DNA of 64,000 nt, taken from Ophthalmolycus amberensis (lineage: Eukaryota; Chordata; Actinopteri; Perciformes; Zoarcidae). A program made the position numbers and the translations under genes. The notes under the pieces are model-generated. The model did not search any database. It saw nothing but the letters and a program-made list of their open reading frames with translations, and had not been told where the DNA came from. Location of the stretch: positions 338,501-402,500 of the forward strand of contig JAFEUB010001022.1 in NCBI GenBank assembly GCA_024529925.1, in the 5' to 3' direction. Each line of letters starts with the position of its first letter. Within the stretch, counting starts at the first letter, position 1. Positions 12,559-25,842 of the stretch are shown piece by piece.

Positions 12559-13238
12559 TGTGTGTGTGTGTCTGTGTGTGCGTGTGTGTGTGTCTGTGTG
12601 TGCGTGTGCGTGTGTGTGTGTGGGTGGGTGTGAGTGTGGAGGCAGCAGGAATAAAGAGTCATGTGTTAGTATGTGTAAGAGTGTGAACAAGGCAGTATAT
12701 AATATATATGAGGAAGACAGATGGACTCTTAGCAACGATTTAAAAAGGGCAGAAATCGGTGGAAAAAAATAGGAAATAATAGCATTTGTTGCATTTATAA
12801 AGAGTATCATTGTCAGTCTAATTACTGCATTATTGAGACTTTTCCCTCATCCCACTTAATGTTTCAGTGTCTGTGACTGATGCACCAGAAATGCAGGTGG
12901 TGACTGCTGTGAATCAAAATGGTAAATGCTGTGATAAAAATTAGACATATTAGGTTAAATACCAATTAGCAATGATGTTTGAATATGAAGTGTTTGTCTG
13001 GCAATTGCCATTTTTGAAAGGTGAGTTTTCAAAGCAACAGAGGTGCATAGAGGCCATAACCGCGATGGGTCAAACAAAACAGGAAATACGTTACATTTTA
13101 TTCCAAGGCAACAGTACTGTACTGTGCCATGTGTTCCAGGTTACTCTCATTTTGTCCACCCCTTGTGGTTATTATTTCCCAAAAAATCCTCTCTATTTAA
13201 TGTCAGCACATTTCATCGATTTCTCCAAATGCTGTCTC
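10494..13238. other. intergenic region upstream of rag1
   Basis: The first ~25 bases are rag1 5' UTR ending at a splice acceptor (10516-10518). Beyond it I see no coding exon. A short direct repeat, TTTCGTGTATCCATC, occurs twice near 11359-11392, and a GT microsatellite lies at about 12513-12640. The rag1 promoter or first exon should lie in this stretch but cannot be placed by eye. Confidence 0.5.
12513..12640. repeat. (GT)n microsatellite
   Basis: About 120 bases of nearly pure GT with occasional A, C or GG interruptions. Reading frames across it (Val-Cys or Thr-His runs) are artefacts of the repeat. Confidence 0.95.
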
Positions 13239-13243
13239 CATTC

Positions 13244-13812
13244 TGTCAGGATCCAGGATCCCTGTCTGACCCGTTGTGTGTTTCCCCTGATCTCCTCTCC
13301 TCATGTGTCCTGTCATTCCCCCGTTTGTTAGTGTGTGCCATGTGCTCTGTGTTTGTCCCCTGCCTCCAGACACCTCCCATGGCCACACCCGTGATTGTGC
13401 ACAGCTGAGGACACTCCAGCCGATCACCTCCTGCAGCCTGACACACCAGACTCAGGTCCCACTAATGATTCCCATGTCACTATATAAACTCTGGTCCTGC
13501 AGTCTGGGGTGGTCAGGTCGTACCGTCTTTCACCCGCTTCAACCCCGTGGCATCCTCTGCCCTCCTTGCGTTCTACGGATTACACTCCGCCGTCTGCGGC
13601 CCTCCTGGTGTTCAACGGACTACACACGCCGTCAAGCATCCAGCCCTCCGGTGTCGAGCCACGGGACTCACACCGTCGATCTGCCTACTCTGGTGTCGGA
13701 CCACGGGCTCCACACCTTCCTGTCTTAGTCAGGCTAAATAAAACCTGTTTAACCTTTAACTTCTGTCTCCTGTGGTCTTGCGTTTGGGTCCTACCTGTGA
13801 ACTCCCGTGACA
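13244..13812 (+). mobile_element. solo LTR, Ty3/gypsy-like by its 5-bp target duplication
   Basis: A 569-bp block begins TGTCAGG and ends CGTGACA, so it has short inverted ends TGTCA/TGACA. It is flanked by a perfect 5-bp duplication CATTC (13239-13243 and 13813-13817). A TATA-like TATATAA lies at about 13482 and a poly(A) signal AATAAA at 13737, both on the plus strand as expected for an LTR. No internal region follows, so this is a solo LTR left by recombination. The superfamily is inferred only from the duplication length and ends. Confidence 0.8.
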
Positions 13813-13817
13813 CATTC

Positions 13818-16800
13818 AGAATGAGATTGAATTAGAATCGCTTGATGTAATGTCTCAGTAGGTATGGGGAGTATTTGCCCAAGATCATTCTTGTTTGTAA
13901 TCATCCAGGGGATTAATCTGGTGTATTCGCCACAGGAGCCTGTAGCTGTTGCTTTGGATTTGCCAGCCAAGTCATTAGATACACCATGTGTGGGCACCAA
14001 ACAACAGTTGGGTCTCTCCCACTCTTGTCAGCTTAACAGGGGAGCAGGATGAATACTGGTGGGTTTTGCAGCTTGTATTTGGTGCATATGGTCAAGTGTG
14101 ACCTTAGACAGCAATAGTTTATTTGTTTCTTTGTGACTTATTTACAAGGACAAATACACAAAATAGTTAGGGTGGAAAAAGTGCTGTTTTCTCGACCTGT
14201 CCAAATCCATAAGAAACAGCTTGATACAATGCTTGATACAGTGTCCAAGAAGAAGCAAATGATGGATCGTAGCAAGATGTTCCAAGCCTATTTATAGTTG
14301 ATATTTAGATTTATGATCGCCAAGTAGCCTCATGTTTCCAAGGTAAACGACACACCTAGCTCTGTGGCAGACGGGGACGGAGCTGCAGATGTCGGCCTGA
14401 CAAACAAGCAGTGACCCCCTGAGACCCTCATCTCTCTGCGCCTGCTAATTGACTTGTTATTGATCAACTCAAAGACAGTCTGATTTATGGGGAAGAGGAG
14501 TTGTGGAGACAGCCACCTGGCATGGAGCGGAGTGTTATGAATGTGATGCGCAAACCCTGGGGGACTGGAGGCTGCAGTTTAGGAAGACATATAGGAGTTT
14601 GCAATGCACCAGTGAACTGACATCTTGCACTATAGGAGGGGGTGTTTTTTCTAACATGATGAATCCAAACAACACCAGTGAGCATGCAATGTGCGTGTGG
14701 ACATCAGCATGTTGCAGGTGTGTGCAGTGGGAGGGATGAGTGGGAATATGGTTGGGGTAAAAACAGGAGGTTTTGTGTGTTTGTGAGTCTCTGCTGGTGT
14801 GTAGGACACACCCGGGAACAAGAAGAAATATATATAGTCCTACTAATCCATCCTTGAGAAACTTTAGAATCATTACTGTTGGGCCTGTGTGTGTTAAACA
14901 AGGAGACAGACAAAGGAAAGAGAGGGAAGGTGTAAGAGGTGAAAGTCAGAAGGGGGATATAGTGGTGATCTTGTGTAAAGGAGTTGCGCAGGATAACAGG
15001 CTTAGCTCAGAGTAGAGAACACAAAGGGGCTTAAGGCCGATTGCAGGCTGTGACAAGGGAAGGGGGGGAGAGATCAAGCCTTCCAGGCAGAACTATGTAA
15101 GCCAAAGGTCCAAGAAAGACCCCCTGACAGCTCAAGTCACAGGCAGCTTAAGGAAGAGTGTCAATAGCAGAGATGGACAATGAATGTATTCCACAGCAGC
15201 ATTGGTATCTTCTTCACGGGGAATAAAATGTCAGCACGGTCCACATTTGAATAGGCCGACCAAAATTGCTGCATGATATTTCTAAATGTCAGGAAGAATG
15301 TGGGCATCTTTGCGATTGTATTGAGGGTAAAGAGGGCATTTCGATCTCATATTTCCACTGAGTGTTAGGCAATATGCTGAGCATTGGCTATGCAAATTTT
15401 TAATTGCATTTTCATAGCACGTCCAAGAAGTTCTTCAGACTCGCCCAGCCGATTCTGAGTGAGCCGCCTCCCACCGTCCACCTCGTCCATCCCTCGTCTG
15501 GAGACATGATTTGGCAGATTAATACTCACAGAGGTAGACTTCAATGCAGAGCTATTCGTCAAAGCTATACCTGCCAGAACAAACGCCTTACCCAACTACT
15601 CAAATCTCCCCTCATTCATCTCCCCTGTCTCTCCCTCTAAAAGTCTTGTTTCCCTAGGCTCGCCCCTCTCCTCTCAACCTCACCTCAGGTTTTGTTAATA
15701 ATCAATTATGTGATTCTTCGAATGATGTGATTAATTACTGGCCCTCCCTCCCTCTGTACCACAGGTTAGTGTGCCTATAATCACACAGCGACAGCCAGGG
15801 GACAGCTGAGTTGAGTGATTCTGTCTCGAGACCTGGCGGGACCCTGTATGACTTGGCTGCGTCTGTTGTCGGCTCATCCTGACTGATGAGGCTTTAAGAG
15901 AGAGAAGAGACAAACATCACAGCGTCTACAAATAACGTCCCCCACACGCTACTGTCAGCTTCTTGACACCAACAATATCTTCCATGTCCAGCTCGCAAAA
16001 TATTCATTTTATTTGATAGTCTAGTCTTGGTGCTGCATTAATTCGTTCCAAGTCTTGCATGATAACTGTCCCTGAGGCGCTGCAGAGTAATTTTGGTTTT
16101 TGGACCGGTTCCATTCACCTTCTCTGTTCTGGTGAGTTAAACAATATAGAGAACAACTTAAGCTACAGCAACTTTGAGTGTCAACCTTTACAGAAAAATA
16201 AAATCCTGTTACCACAGCTAAATAGGCCATAAAGAGGTCAATAACGTCCAGCGGTTGCAGTGAATACATAGCGTGTTTGTGCTGGTGTTTACAGCATTGC
16301 CCTCTGGATGGCGAGATCTGCATCTCAGCAATCCAGATGGATGTTGATCCACTCTCAATACAAATCAAACAAAATTAAACCCTAAGCCGGATTCAGGAGC
16401 ACCAGAGTTGAGTGGGGAATCAAGACCAGTGTCTTTAATTCTGTGTTAATTAAATGTAGATTTCCCTGATTGAGGAGCAGTCCCTCTGACGCCAGGGGAC
16501 CTCCAGTCACATAAACATCCACTCACCGGATTTGTCTTGTGTTTAAGCATGTATTAGTCCTCGTTTCCCAAACTGTCTGGTGCTGGTTTACACAGAAGGT
16601 CTGTCAGCTGAGGGATAGAAGCTTGCAAACAACTCCTCAAGATTTCCAACATTCAGCATCCGTGAAGGGAGGATTTCTGGGCAAGTTGTTAAACACCTTG
16701 ATAAGTGGGTTACATCCGTAAAGTTTTCAGGTGAAATGAGAGTAATAGTGAATTCTCTGCACTAAATGTCACACTATTTGTCTCTTGACTGGTCATTCTC

Positions 16801-19800
16801 CCTCGTTCACTTCCCCACTCCCTCCCTCCGTCCCCCCTCCATCAATGTAATGAGCAAATCATGGCCACTAGGGAGAGATGTAGAGAGAAAAATCGGTCCG
16901 ATTATATGTCAAGGAGTGTGAAAAGAGTAGCGCTGTTGTCTGTCAACTCTAACCCCACGCTGTCTGCAGTCTTCCCTTTCCACCGAACACAATGAGCGCT
17001 TTTCCCACACGTAGATCTGCTTATTATTTCCCTGTCATTGAACTACAAAGTCCATTGTAGGAAATGCCAGGACAGCCGTGCCCTTTCCTGCACTAGCTCT
17101 GCCAGAGCTCAGACAAGGGTACAATGGACACAGTAACACGCGGCTATCCAAGGCTGATTTAGAGTGGCTGGTCTTAAACCAGACTTATAAAGTACAGTAA
17201 TTATAGGAGGTAAAGGGAGGGGCTGTGAAGGATGCTGTGGCTAGGTGGGGGCTTTGGGAGGGAGGTTGTTGTCATTTGGCAGCCAGTCCAGTTGGAAAGA
17301 GAAATTACTGTTGGAGCCAGAGCCTGTGTGGTGGACCGTTTATCAGCCAGTCATCGCAATGATTCACGCGATCCAGCGGGGAGCCATTATTTTACCACCC
17401 TGCTCTCTCATGGCATCCTGCTGGTGGCGAGGATGATGATAGCTATGGGGCTTTATGAGCACATGAGCAGACATATATACAGTAATGGTTTGAGCACAAC
17501 AGTTCTCTTTTCAGAATTCACAGTCACATGTATGTCTGTGGATTGGACTACACTGAGAAAGAATTGAGCAGTTGAGCCTAACTGAGGGGCATATGGCGTT
17601 TCTTCACTGCAGCAGAACACAGAGATGCCTCGGGAGGGGACTGACAAACATGTGGTCCCAGTTGGAGGTGAGAAAAACTGGCGCTGAATACATAAAGATC
17701 ACAAATACACCATCCACCTACTCAGGGAGTGCTTTGGGACCCGGTAGATCCGTAGGCATTGATAGGGTTTTGCATTTGCCGGTCTGCATGTACAAGCACG
17801 TATAAGCAAGATAATTCCTTTCTGAATAGTAAATTGGCAAGGGAGGCCTGTGATGGCCTTCTCATAATAACAATGACAAAAAAATGCTCTTCTTCTATTC
17901 AGACTCCCCTCACTCTTCCTTTACCAACTTCCCCTTCTGGTGCCCATGGGAGGCACATCATTCTAATATACACAGGTTTTCATCCCTTCACTTTTTGTGA
18001 AAGACCTGCAGGAGAGACAGAGACAGGGAGAGCGAGAGGCAGAGAGACGGAGACTGTTTATTCAGTCAGATGGTCTAACGTGTGTGGAATAGATTTCAGC
18101 TAAAGAGGAAGCTGTCTACACAATGGCAGTTTGCATCGGTGAGTGAATGGTGCCACGTCTGAAATCACGCCCTCATTGACTCATTGACTTTGCTCTATAG
18201 TCTATAGTGAGCAACAAATTGAGATTTTGAATGATTCATCATCATCATCACTGACAGGTGTAGTGCTGCATCATGGCAATGAGACGTCTATTAAGGCGAA
18301 ACATTGCATTGCGGCATATTTAGCAACGCGGCTAACACTCTTCAGCCAGTCAGGCTGTACTTAAAGGTGCAGTCAGCGATTTCAATCCAATACACTTTTG
18401 TCAAATTCAGCGAGTATCTTCTCACGGTCCGCTCTGTAAAAACACTGTTTCAGCCCATCACCCACAGGGGGCGGTAGTGCTCGCGCTATCTTCCAGTGAA
18501 CAGAGTAGAAGGCGAGTTAGCAAAGCACTACATAATGCAAAACTTTTTGCACTTAAAATTCAAGAAAAGTAAATACAGTGATAGGTAGCAAGGAAGAATT
18601 GATTTTGGACACAGCCTAAATTGAGTATTTTTATTCATTCATCATTGCTTTTTAAATAATTTACTCATGCAAAATCATGTTCCCAAGATGGCTGCAACGA
18701 TGTCTCCATATCAGTCTTTTGTCCTCTTTTTTTCCTCTTCTCGCTTCTCTTCGTCGTGCCATTCACTGTCATTGTGAAAAGGTGTGTGTGACTCCACTAG
18801 TAGAGCAGAGCCCATTATCGTAAATAGGCCAATAAGTAACTTCACACAACGTGTCTCCAAAGCAAGCACACTCTATATGCAAAGCAGAAGCACACTGTTA
18901 AAGAAACTGGTGCCAAGTGATTATATTTGTAATTTAATTTCCTTGGTCACACAGAGATAAGAGCAGGGAGCGGCTACAGTTGGCCAGGGATGAATAGAGT
19001 GATGAGAATGGGACTACAGCTTCATTGTCTGGACTGAGATGTCCGAGACGACACCACTTACGAACAAGGGTAGATATGGTGCATACGCAGGGATTTACAA
19101 CTCCAAACTCAAAGACACAAAAAGACAGCAGAGAGAATTCTACTATATGGAAGAACACCTGCACTCTCAAATCGAAGGGTTGAATGTAAGTGCTGGATGA
19201 TCAAGAAAATATTTTTTTCCCCTGAAGCAAGCTCTGCCTCTCCCTTTCTGTCTGGCTCTTTCGCACTCAGTTCTGCTGAACAAGTGTAATCAGCAGGGTG
19301 GTGTGGGTGGGGTGTCAGTCACAGAGCGCAATGGCTCATTGCAGATTCTACGGGCGAGATGAACCGAGCTCCTGCAAAAAAGACGACTGAAGGACACAAG
19401 GTGTACTCTGCCGACAGCCTCTGTCCGTCTTCCTCCCTCTGTCTCCTTTTTCTGAGATTGTAGAAGTGCAGATATCAAATTTCCTGACTTTTCCCATTTT
19501 CAAAGAGTGTCCACTTATACTGATGACAATGCAGTAGAGTGCACAATAGTGCAGTGGTCAAACTCTCATTTTGAGTGCATCAGAACATTCAGGGCTATGG
19601 AGAGCTGGTGGTGAACGAAAGGGACAAAGTTCATCAAAATCTGACACCACACAGAAGTTAGCACAGAAGTCGGGGTCAGTGGGAATCTGGTTTGTGACAT
19701 CTCAAATCCTTTGGGATTCAGATGTTTTGTCCCAGAGGCATATTTTATTCACAGCCAATGCACGGAAACATGTAAACATCCATCGAATTATCCCAGAAGC

Positions 19801-19967
19801 ACAACAATGTCAGCGAGGCAGATTGTTCAGGGCTGCTGTTGTAGAAAGAACAAAACTCCTGCTGAAGTGAGATCTTCTACATTGAAGTGTTCTGTATCTC
19901 CAACCAGATGGAGGTAATGTGATTCGTTGGTTTAGGTGGGATCAGTGAGTTGTTTGTTAATATATAT
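13818..19967. other. intergenic region without recognisable genes
   Basis: I see no exon, RNA gene or well-bounded element. A patch at about 18365-18510, beginning GGTGCAGTCAGCGATTTCAA and containing ACAGGGGGCGGTAGTG, has the look of a common fish interspersed repeat but I found no ends. A short CATCAT run lies at about 18236-18250. Confidence 0.4.
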
Positions 19968-19975
19968 GTATATAT

Positions 19976-20398
19976 TAGGGGTGTAACGATACGCGTATTC
20001 GTATTGAACCGTTCGGTACGAGGCTCACGGTTCGGTATGCATGACGAACCGAATATGTTTGAATAAAAAAAAAACCAGGTAGTCCCATTGAGATTAAAAA
20101 TCTATTTTGCAAGATGTAAGTAACAATACTCCATAACATTAAGGAGCAGTTTTTGTTTTTTATGCTTATGTGTTGCTAAGAAGACACCCCAGAAGATGGG
20201 TCACTCAGGTATAGTTCCATCATTGTTCAAAGTCAAATAATAACTTTATGATGTTAGTTGTAATGAATAAATATATTTTAAAATCAATTACATTTCTCTG
20301 GCATTTATAGTTTTCTACTGCACCGAAATGTACCGAACCGTGGCTCCACTGTATTGTACCGAACCGAACCGTGAATTTTGTGAACTGTTACACCCCTA
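19976..20398. mobile_element. hAT-type MITE (423 bp)
   Basis: The block begins TAGGGGTGTAAC and ends with its inverted copy GTTACACCCCTA. The flanking 8-mers GTATATAT (19968-19975) and GTATTTAT (20399-20406) match at 7 of 8 positions, the target-duplication length of hAT elements. The interior has further inverted CGAACCG/CGGTTCG words near both ends and no coding frame. It is a non-autonomous element. Confidence 0.85.
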
Positions 20399-20406
20399 GT
20401 ATTTAT

Positions 20407-22135
20407 ACTGTCTTGCCGTGGATGGAGGTTGTGTCCAGTCAAGTGTGGAGTATATCTGATGTGCTAATGACCAGTTATTTTGCTTCGTCCACGTTCAGTG
20501 TGAAAAGTTTTGATGGACTGTAACAGAGTCATTGAGTAGTGCAAGAATGGCAGTGTCGTCAGAGTATTGTATAATGATGGGTGAAGTGCTAGTATGTCAT
20601 TCATGTCGAGCAGGGATTCCCAAAGTGTGGTGCGCGCACCCCTGGGGGTGCGCGAACTGCCTCTAGGGGGTGCGCGAGAGGAAAAATGTAATGGCGGTGC
20701 AGTCCTGTCTCCTAAAAATTACGTTCCCCCAAAACTAAAATGCATTCTCAATTACGTTTTACCACGAACGTATTTTCTCCCTGATTACGTTTGTGTTTGA
20801 AGTACAAATACGTTTCTCATCAACATATCTTTGCCATACTCTAGTCTTTATTATTTTTCTGTGATCTGCCTCGCCTCTACCCCGCCACCCACCAGTTGTT
20901 GACCCGCGGCCTGTTCCGAGGGCTGACAGACCTGACGATCGGGTGCCTCACGGCGGGTGCGGCTGGAGACCTCGCGTCCCAGCGCCAACGGGTGAGCGCC
21001 CGCCACTCGGAACCATAAAACCAAGTCCCGGATTTCACCCGGGGGATATTCTGGAGGTATTGTGACCGGGTGATGTGCCTCGTTGCTGGGGAGGTATGAG
21101 CCGAGAGTGCGGGGTGTTATGGAGGTATATATTACAACTCGGTGTTGTTCCCGTGCGTGGATGAGCGCATTTCTGCCGGAGACAGGCGGCGTGTTGTGGT
21201 AGTATTCTGACCGCGTAATAGGGAGAAGGAGAGGCGGTGGTGGAGAGGGAAAAATGTTAAAGAGATGGTGGAATGTATGATTGGAGAGAGAGAAGCGAAA
21301 AAGTTGGACGTGATCCCGGTGTCCAACAACACTGTCGCGCGCATCGATGCTTTGTCCGAAGACATCCTGGCTACATTAGTCGGTCGCGTGAAGAAGAGTG
21401 AGTTTTACTCTCTGCAAGTAGACGAGCCTACAGATGTGGCCAATCTGGCCAATCGTCCGTTACCTTCGTAACGTTACGTCCGTTACCTTTTCGAAGGCAC
21501 GGTGCAGGAAGAGTTTTTGTGTTTTTTATCTTGTAAACAAACGCCACGCGCGAGCAAACTGTTCTCTCATTAGTCCGATTTTTATGCGGCTCTGTTGCTT
21601 TTTTTTTTTTAAGGTGTGTGTGTGTGGGGGGGGGGGGGGATTGGGGGTGCGTGAACCCGGTCGGGATGTAGAAGGGGGTGCGTGGCCTAAAAAGTTTGGG
21701 AACCGCTGATGTAGAGGGTGTGAAGAAAGGGACTGAGGACACAGCCCTGAGGGACTCCGCTGTGTCCTCAGGGTGTAGCCGTCGCGTAGGAAACTGTGAA
21801 ACGATTGGATGATGAGTGGAGGGATGTCCATGGTGAAGTTTCTTGATCATCTGGTGGCTTTGTATCGTCTTGAAAGCAAAGCTGACGTCAACAAAGAGTA
21901 CGGTGGCGAAGTTGCCAGGTGATTCCAGATGTTGGGGGTGCGTTCGTCATTTGACCCCGCAGGTAAACTGGTAGTGGTCCAGCTTGTTGGGTTCTGAGGG
22001 TTTTATTGGGAACTGGTTTGATGGTGGACGTTTCCCAGAGGTTGGGAATTGATGCTGTCCTGTAGGATTCCCATAAGATGCAGAGGAGGACGTGAGAACG
22101 CTCCATGGCACAGCGTTTGAGCATTCGAGCAGGGG
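20407..22135 (-). pseudogene. LINE reverse-transcriptase relic, split by a hAT element
   Basis: Minus-strand sequence on both sides of the nested hAT element (20611-21708) reads as pieces of one LINE reverse transcriptase. The piece at 21888-22124 has SYRTASIPNLWETSTIKPVPNK, the finger region before the YRPV motif. The piece near 21720-21850 reads IPPLIIQSFHSFLRDGYTLR, then a frame-shifted VLSPFLHTLY-type segment. The piece near 20546-20572 holds QYSDDTAIL, the catalytic YxDD-type motif. Frames are broken by shifts and stops. The clade looks Rex1/CR1-like, but the fragment is too short to be sure. The ends are approximate. Confidence 0.6.
20611..21708 (+). mobile_element. internally deleted hAT transposon (1,098 bp)
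   Basis: The ends are inverted copies: CAGGGATTCCCAAAG at the left and CTTTGGGAACCGCTG-like sequence at the right (CAGCGGTTCCCAAAC when reversed). The 8-bp flanks ATGTCGAG (20603-20610) and ATGTAGAG (21709-21716) agree at 7 of 8 positions. Inside, at 21265-21471, a plus-strand frame keeps a hAT transposase scrap with PVSNNTVARIDALSEDI and SLQVDEPTDVANLA, which includes the region of the first catalytic Asp. The rest of the transposase is missing. The subterminal GGGGGTGCGCG words are typical of this fish family. Confidence 0.85.
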
Positions 22136-24000
22136 TGCCAATTTTCTCCCTCCCCTTGTTCTCTGTTCTCTCCTCTCATCGCTATGTCTATTTCTCCCCT
22201 GCTGTTAAGTCTTTCTGTGTATTTCCTCAGCGTCTTGACTTTGAACCAAACAGCATTAACCTGTCAGGAAAGTTACAAATGTTCCGAGTGAATTATGTAA
22301 ACTACAGAGACATAAAACTGCAAAAAGCATGGAGTTCTCACTTTATTTCATAATTCATCATGCCCTCAGATCGAGGAAAATAAAACTGGACTTATTAGGT
22401 AGTCTGGCACATTCTGGCTCAAAACCCTCTGAAATATGCTTGAGAATATTAATCACACTTTGTCTACCTCGCAAATAAAAATCAAACACACACAAACGCG
22501 TGCACATATTCATAGCTTTTATTTGTGTGATTTCATTACTCAAATCAAATGAGAGCAGTGTCTCCCACATTTTGCCAGATTTCATTGCAAGAGGCAAAGC
22601 AATAGATGTTACACCAGCACCACCAAAAGGTTAAGCGGAAAACAACAGCTTGCCGTCTTCCCCTCCAAAATACAAACTTACAGCACCGATTAAGGATGCC
22701 TCGCCTTGGCAGCCGGCAAGTTTATTTATTCATCTCTATGAACACAACCGCAAACACAGGCGCAAAGAGAAACACACACTTGGGGGATGGGGATGGTGGC
22801 AGTGCAGCATAATTAGTAGGACATGGCTGTATAATTGGTCTCTAATTGATATGAAGAGCAGTGGTTTATCCCGGGTTGTGTTCGACATATGCTGCCGGCC
22901 ACCGGCAGGAAACGCTGGCGGCCTGCTCAATCTTGGTGCCATCTTCTGACTGATGTCTCTGTAGCAAATGCCCTTCAACAATCAGTACTCACAATCTCTC
23001 TGTGTCTATCAGGCCACCTGTCTATCAGTGCGTAACATTTTCTACCATTCATCTGTCATTTCACCCTTTGTGCACATTGGTTTGGCCTCTCTTTCTATGA
23101 AGGCATTCTCCACCTTTGGTCTGAAGGGTGAAAGAGCAGCGTTTTGTGGTGGTGGAAAGTGAAAAGTGGAGGGTTTGTTTATGAGACACTGGCAGCCACA
23201 AAAGACTGCATGCTTTTATTGGCCCAGACAGCACCCACCGGGGAAAATAAAAAAAATCAATTCTAAAAGTACTTCAAAAGTAAAAGGAGTGTACCTGCTC
23301 TCTCAATTTAGCAAATGAGGTTTGAGGAGGTTTCTTTTGATGATGAAAGGTGTCACTGAGAGGCACAGCTGGACACAAGAGGTCAACACACAGTGAATTG
23401 AATGGATTTGAAGTTTGGGTGGGGAAGCTCTTTGGGACAATTCTGTTCATGGATCGTGTGCTGATGCAAGACGACCTTCAAGGACTTTCTCCTCATTTAC
23501 ACCGCAATTAAGCACTACCCTGTCGGTAAATTGAAAAAGAGACAAAAATCCTCTGTGGATTTAATAACAAACTCATTACCAGGGCCCAACAGGGCGGAAC
23601 TGCCTTTTAATTAGAGCAACACCTGATTAACGCCCAATTAACAGAGCCAGAGCCACTTAATTCTCCCCCACTTTGGCAGGTTGAGAACATAAACATAAGC
23701 AGTCCAACGCCGGAGTGCTTCCTCTCCTCCTGGGAATGTGTGAGAGGAAAGTAAATTACGGCTTTGGAGCCGGTCGGCTGTCGGGTGGTCCAAATGAACC
23801 GCAGAGCTGGGGACTGGATACTGGAAATGCATGCGCTACACATGCAACACCTGGTCGGGTGATGTAGGACAACTGTCCAAGCAGTTAAACATCAGGCTCA
23901 GACCGAGCTCTCAGAGAACACCCGCTTGGACAAACAAACCTTTTAACTTCTATTTAGCTGTGGAAGGGTGGAGACAGCACATGATGCATCGTCAAGCTAA
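22136..24000. other. intergenic region, possibly with conserved non-coding sequence
   Basis: No coding exon is visible. Around 23600-23660 there are several homeodomain-like TAAT/ATTA cores within about 60 bases (TTTTAATTAGAG, CTGATTAACGCCCAATTAACAG, CTTAATTC). This could be regulatory, but it could equally be chance in AT-rich DNA. Confidence 0.3.
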
Positions 24001-24009
24001 GCCTTGTTG

Positions 24010-24020
24010 AACATGATATG

Positions 24021-24110
<90 letters not shown>

Positions 24111-24470
24111 CATATATACATATATATATATGACATATATACATATATATATATGACATATATACATTTATATATATATGACATATATGACATATATATA
24201 TATATATATGACATATACATATATATATATATATATATATAGACATATATATATATATATATATATGACATATATACATATATATATGACATATATATAT
24301 GACATATATGACATATATATATGACATATATGACATATATATATATATATGACATATATATATATATATATGACATATATATATATATATGTCATATATG
24401 TCATATATATATATATGACATATATGACATATATATATATATGACATATATATATATATATGACTAAGTG
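24010..24470. repeat. (TA)n array with interspersed GACATA units
   Basis: About 450 bases of alternating TA broken at irregular intervals by TGACATA; towards 24390-24400 the inverted form TATGTCATA appears. Long Tyr-Ile frames across it are artefacts. The array should form strong hairpins and is a likely assembly trouble spot. Confidence 0.95.
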
Positions 24471-25170
24471 GTAATAAAATAAGGGATCATTGATTCATTG
24501 ATTAGTACGACCACAGACACCTTTTTTAATTAAAATGACAACACAATGCTTTGCAATGAGAATTTAACAAAAATGATGATATCCATAAAAAAATATATAT
24601 ATATCAAGTGTCGCATAGGCATCACAAGAGGGCGCAATTTTAACATTCATCAACTACAACAGTGCCCACTGAAATGTTTAGTTAGAGGTAAGAGTTGAAT
24701 GTTTAGTGAGTGTTTTGTTTACACAAATTAAACTGAAAAGCTTCCACAGCTGGATCTGGTCCTGGCCCAGGGGAAAACCTGGACAAAGCTTTATGAAATT
24801 CAAAATTTTGCAAAAAACAGTCCCATTCACTTTATCAGAAAACAGTTGTCATCTTGCATTTGGTGCCGTTTCCCAGACAACATTGTCGGTCCTTAGTGTG
24901 TTTTAATTTCATTGCAGTCCATACTGATAACAAACTGGAGAATGCTGGAGACTTCAGTCCCACGTACCTTCAGGATTCAGACTTAATTCCTCTGGCAAAC
25001 ACTCCGTACACAGTTAATCAGTATTCAGTCTGGTTGTACAGTCCAGAGCTATAAAGCAGCGAGGAATTGAGTCTGTGTGCTTTAATGTGTAACGTACGCA
25101 TTCGCATCCTTTTCCTCGGTCATGTCCTTACTTCTGCACTCCAACCAAGGCTCTTGGGAGCCATGTTTCT

Positions 25171-25617
25171 TTAGCTGTTACAAGGGTAATAACCATCGCT
25201 GAAAGAGCGTTTCGCGGCCTTAAGTTGAGAGGAAATCCGCCACGACTCCACAGCTTTCTCCAAGTCCGGCAGGATGTCAGGCACAACAGCTTGCTCAGCT
25301 ATAAAGACTATCATCTCCAGGACCAACAGCAGGATCCAACCTAAAGCTCCTAGCCAATAGGAGGAGCCGAGGCCCGACAAATCTTGACGGATTTCCTCCC
25401 GGTGCTGATATGTAAAAAGAGACCAGCTGAGGAGGAAAAAGAATCCTGTAGATAGAGGAGACAAACGAGTCAAATCAAGTATCATTGGGAGGAAAAGGGG
25501 GGGGAGTCATTAAGGTCAATTATTACGTGCCTGGAGCTTTAGAGACGCGTTTGTGTGATAATGAACTGCAATTCCTATTTTGAGGTGAATTGTGTATACA
25601 TATATATATACACATAC

Positions 25618-25665
<48 letters not shown>

Positions 25666-25691
25666 ACACATACATGTGTGTATATATATAT

Positions 25692-25746
<55 letters not shown>

Positions 25747-25810
25747 TATATACATACATACATGTGTATATATATATATATATATATACATATATATATA
25801 CATACATACA

Positions 25811-25842
<32 letters not shown>

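Noticed and set aside
12438..12810. Val-Cys and Thr-His rich frames
   Set aside because: Translation of a GT microsatellite.
21428..21850. 140-codon minus-strand frame
   Set aside because: Crosses the right end of the hAT element into the LINE relic; not one coding unit.
23992..24447. Tyr-Ile rich frames up to 151 codons
   Set aside because: Translation of a TA/GACATA array.
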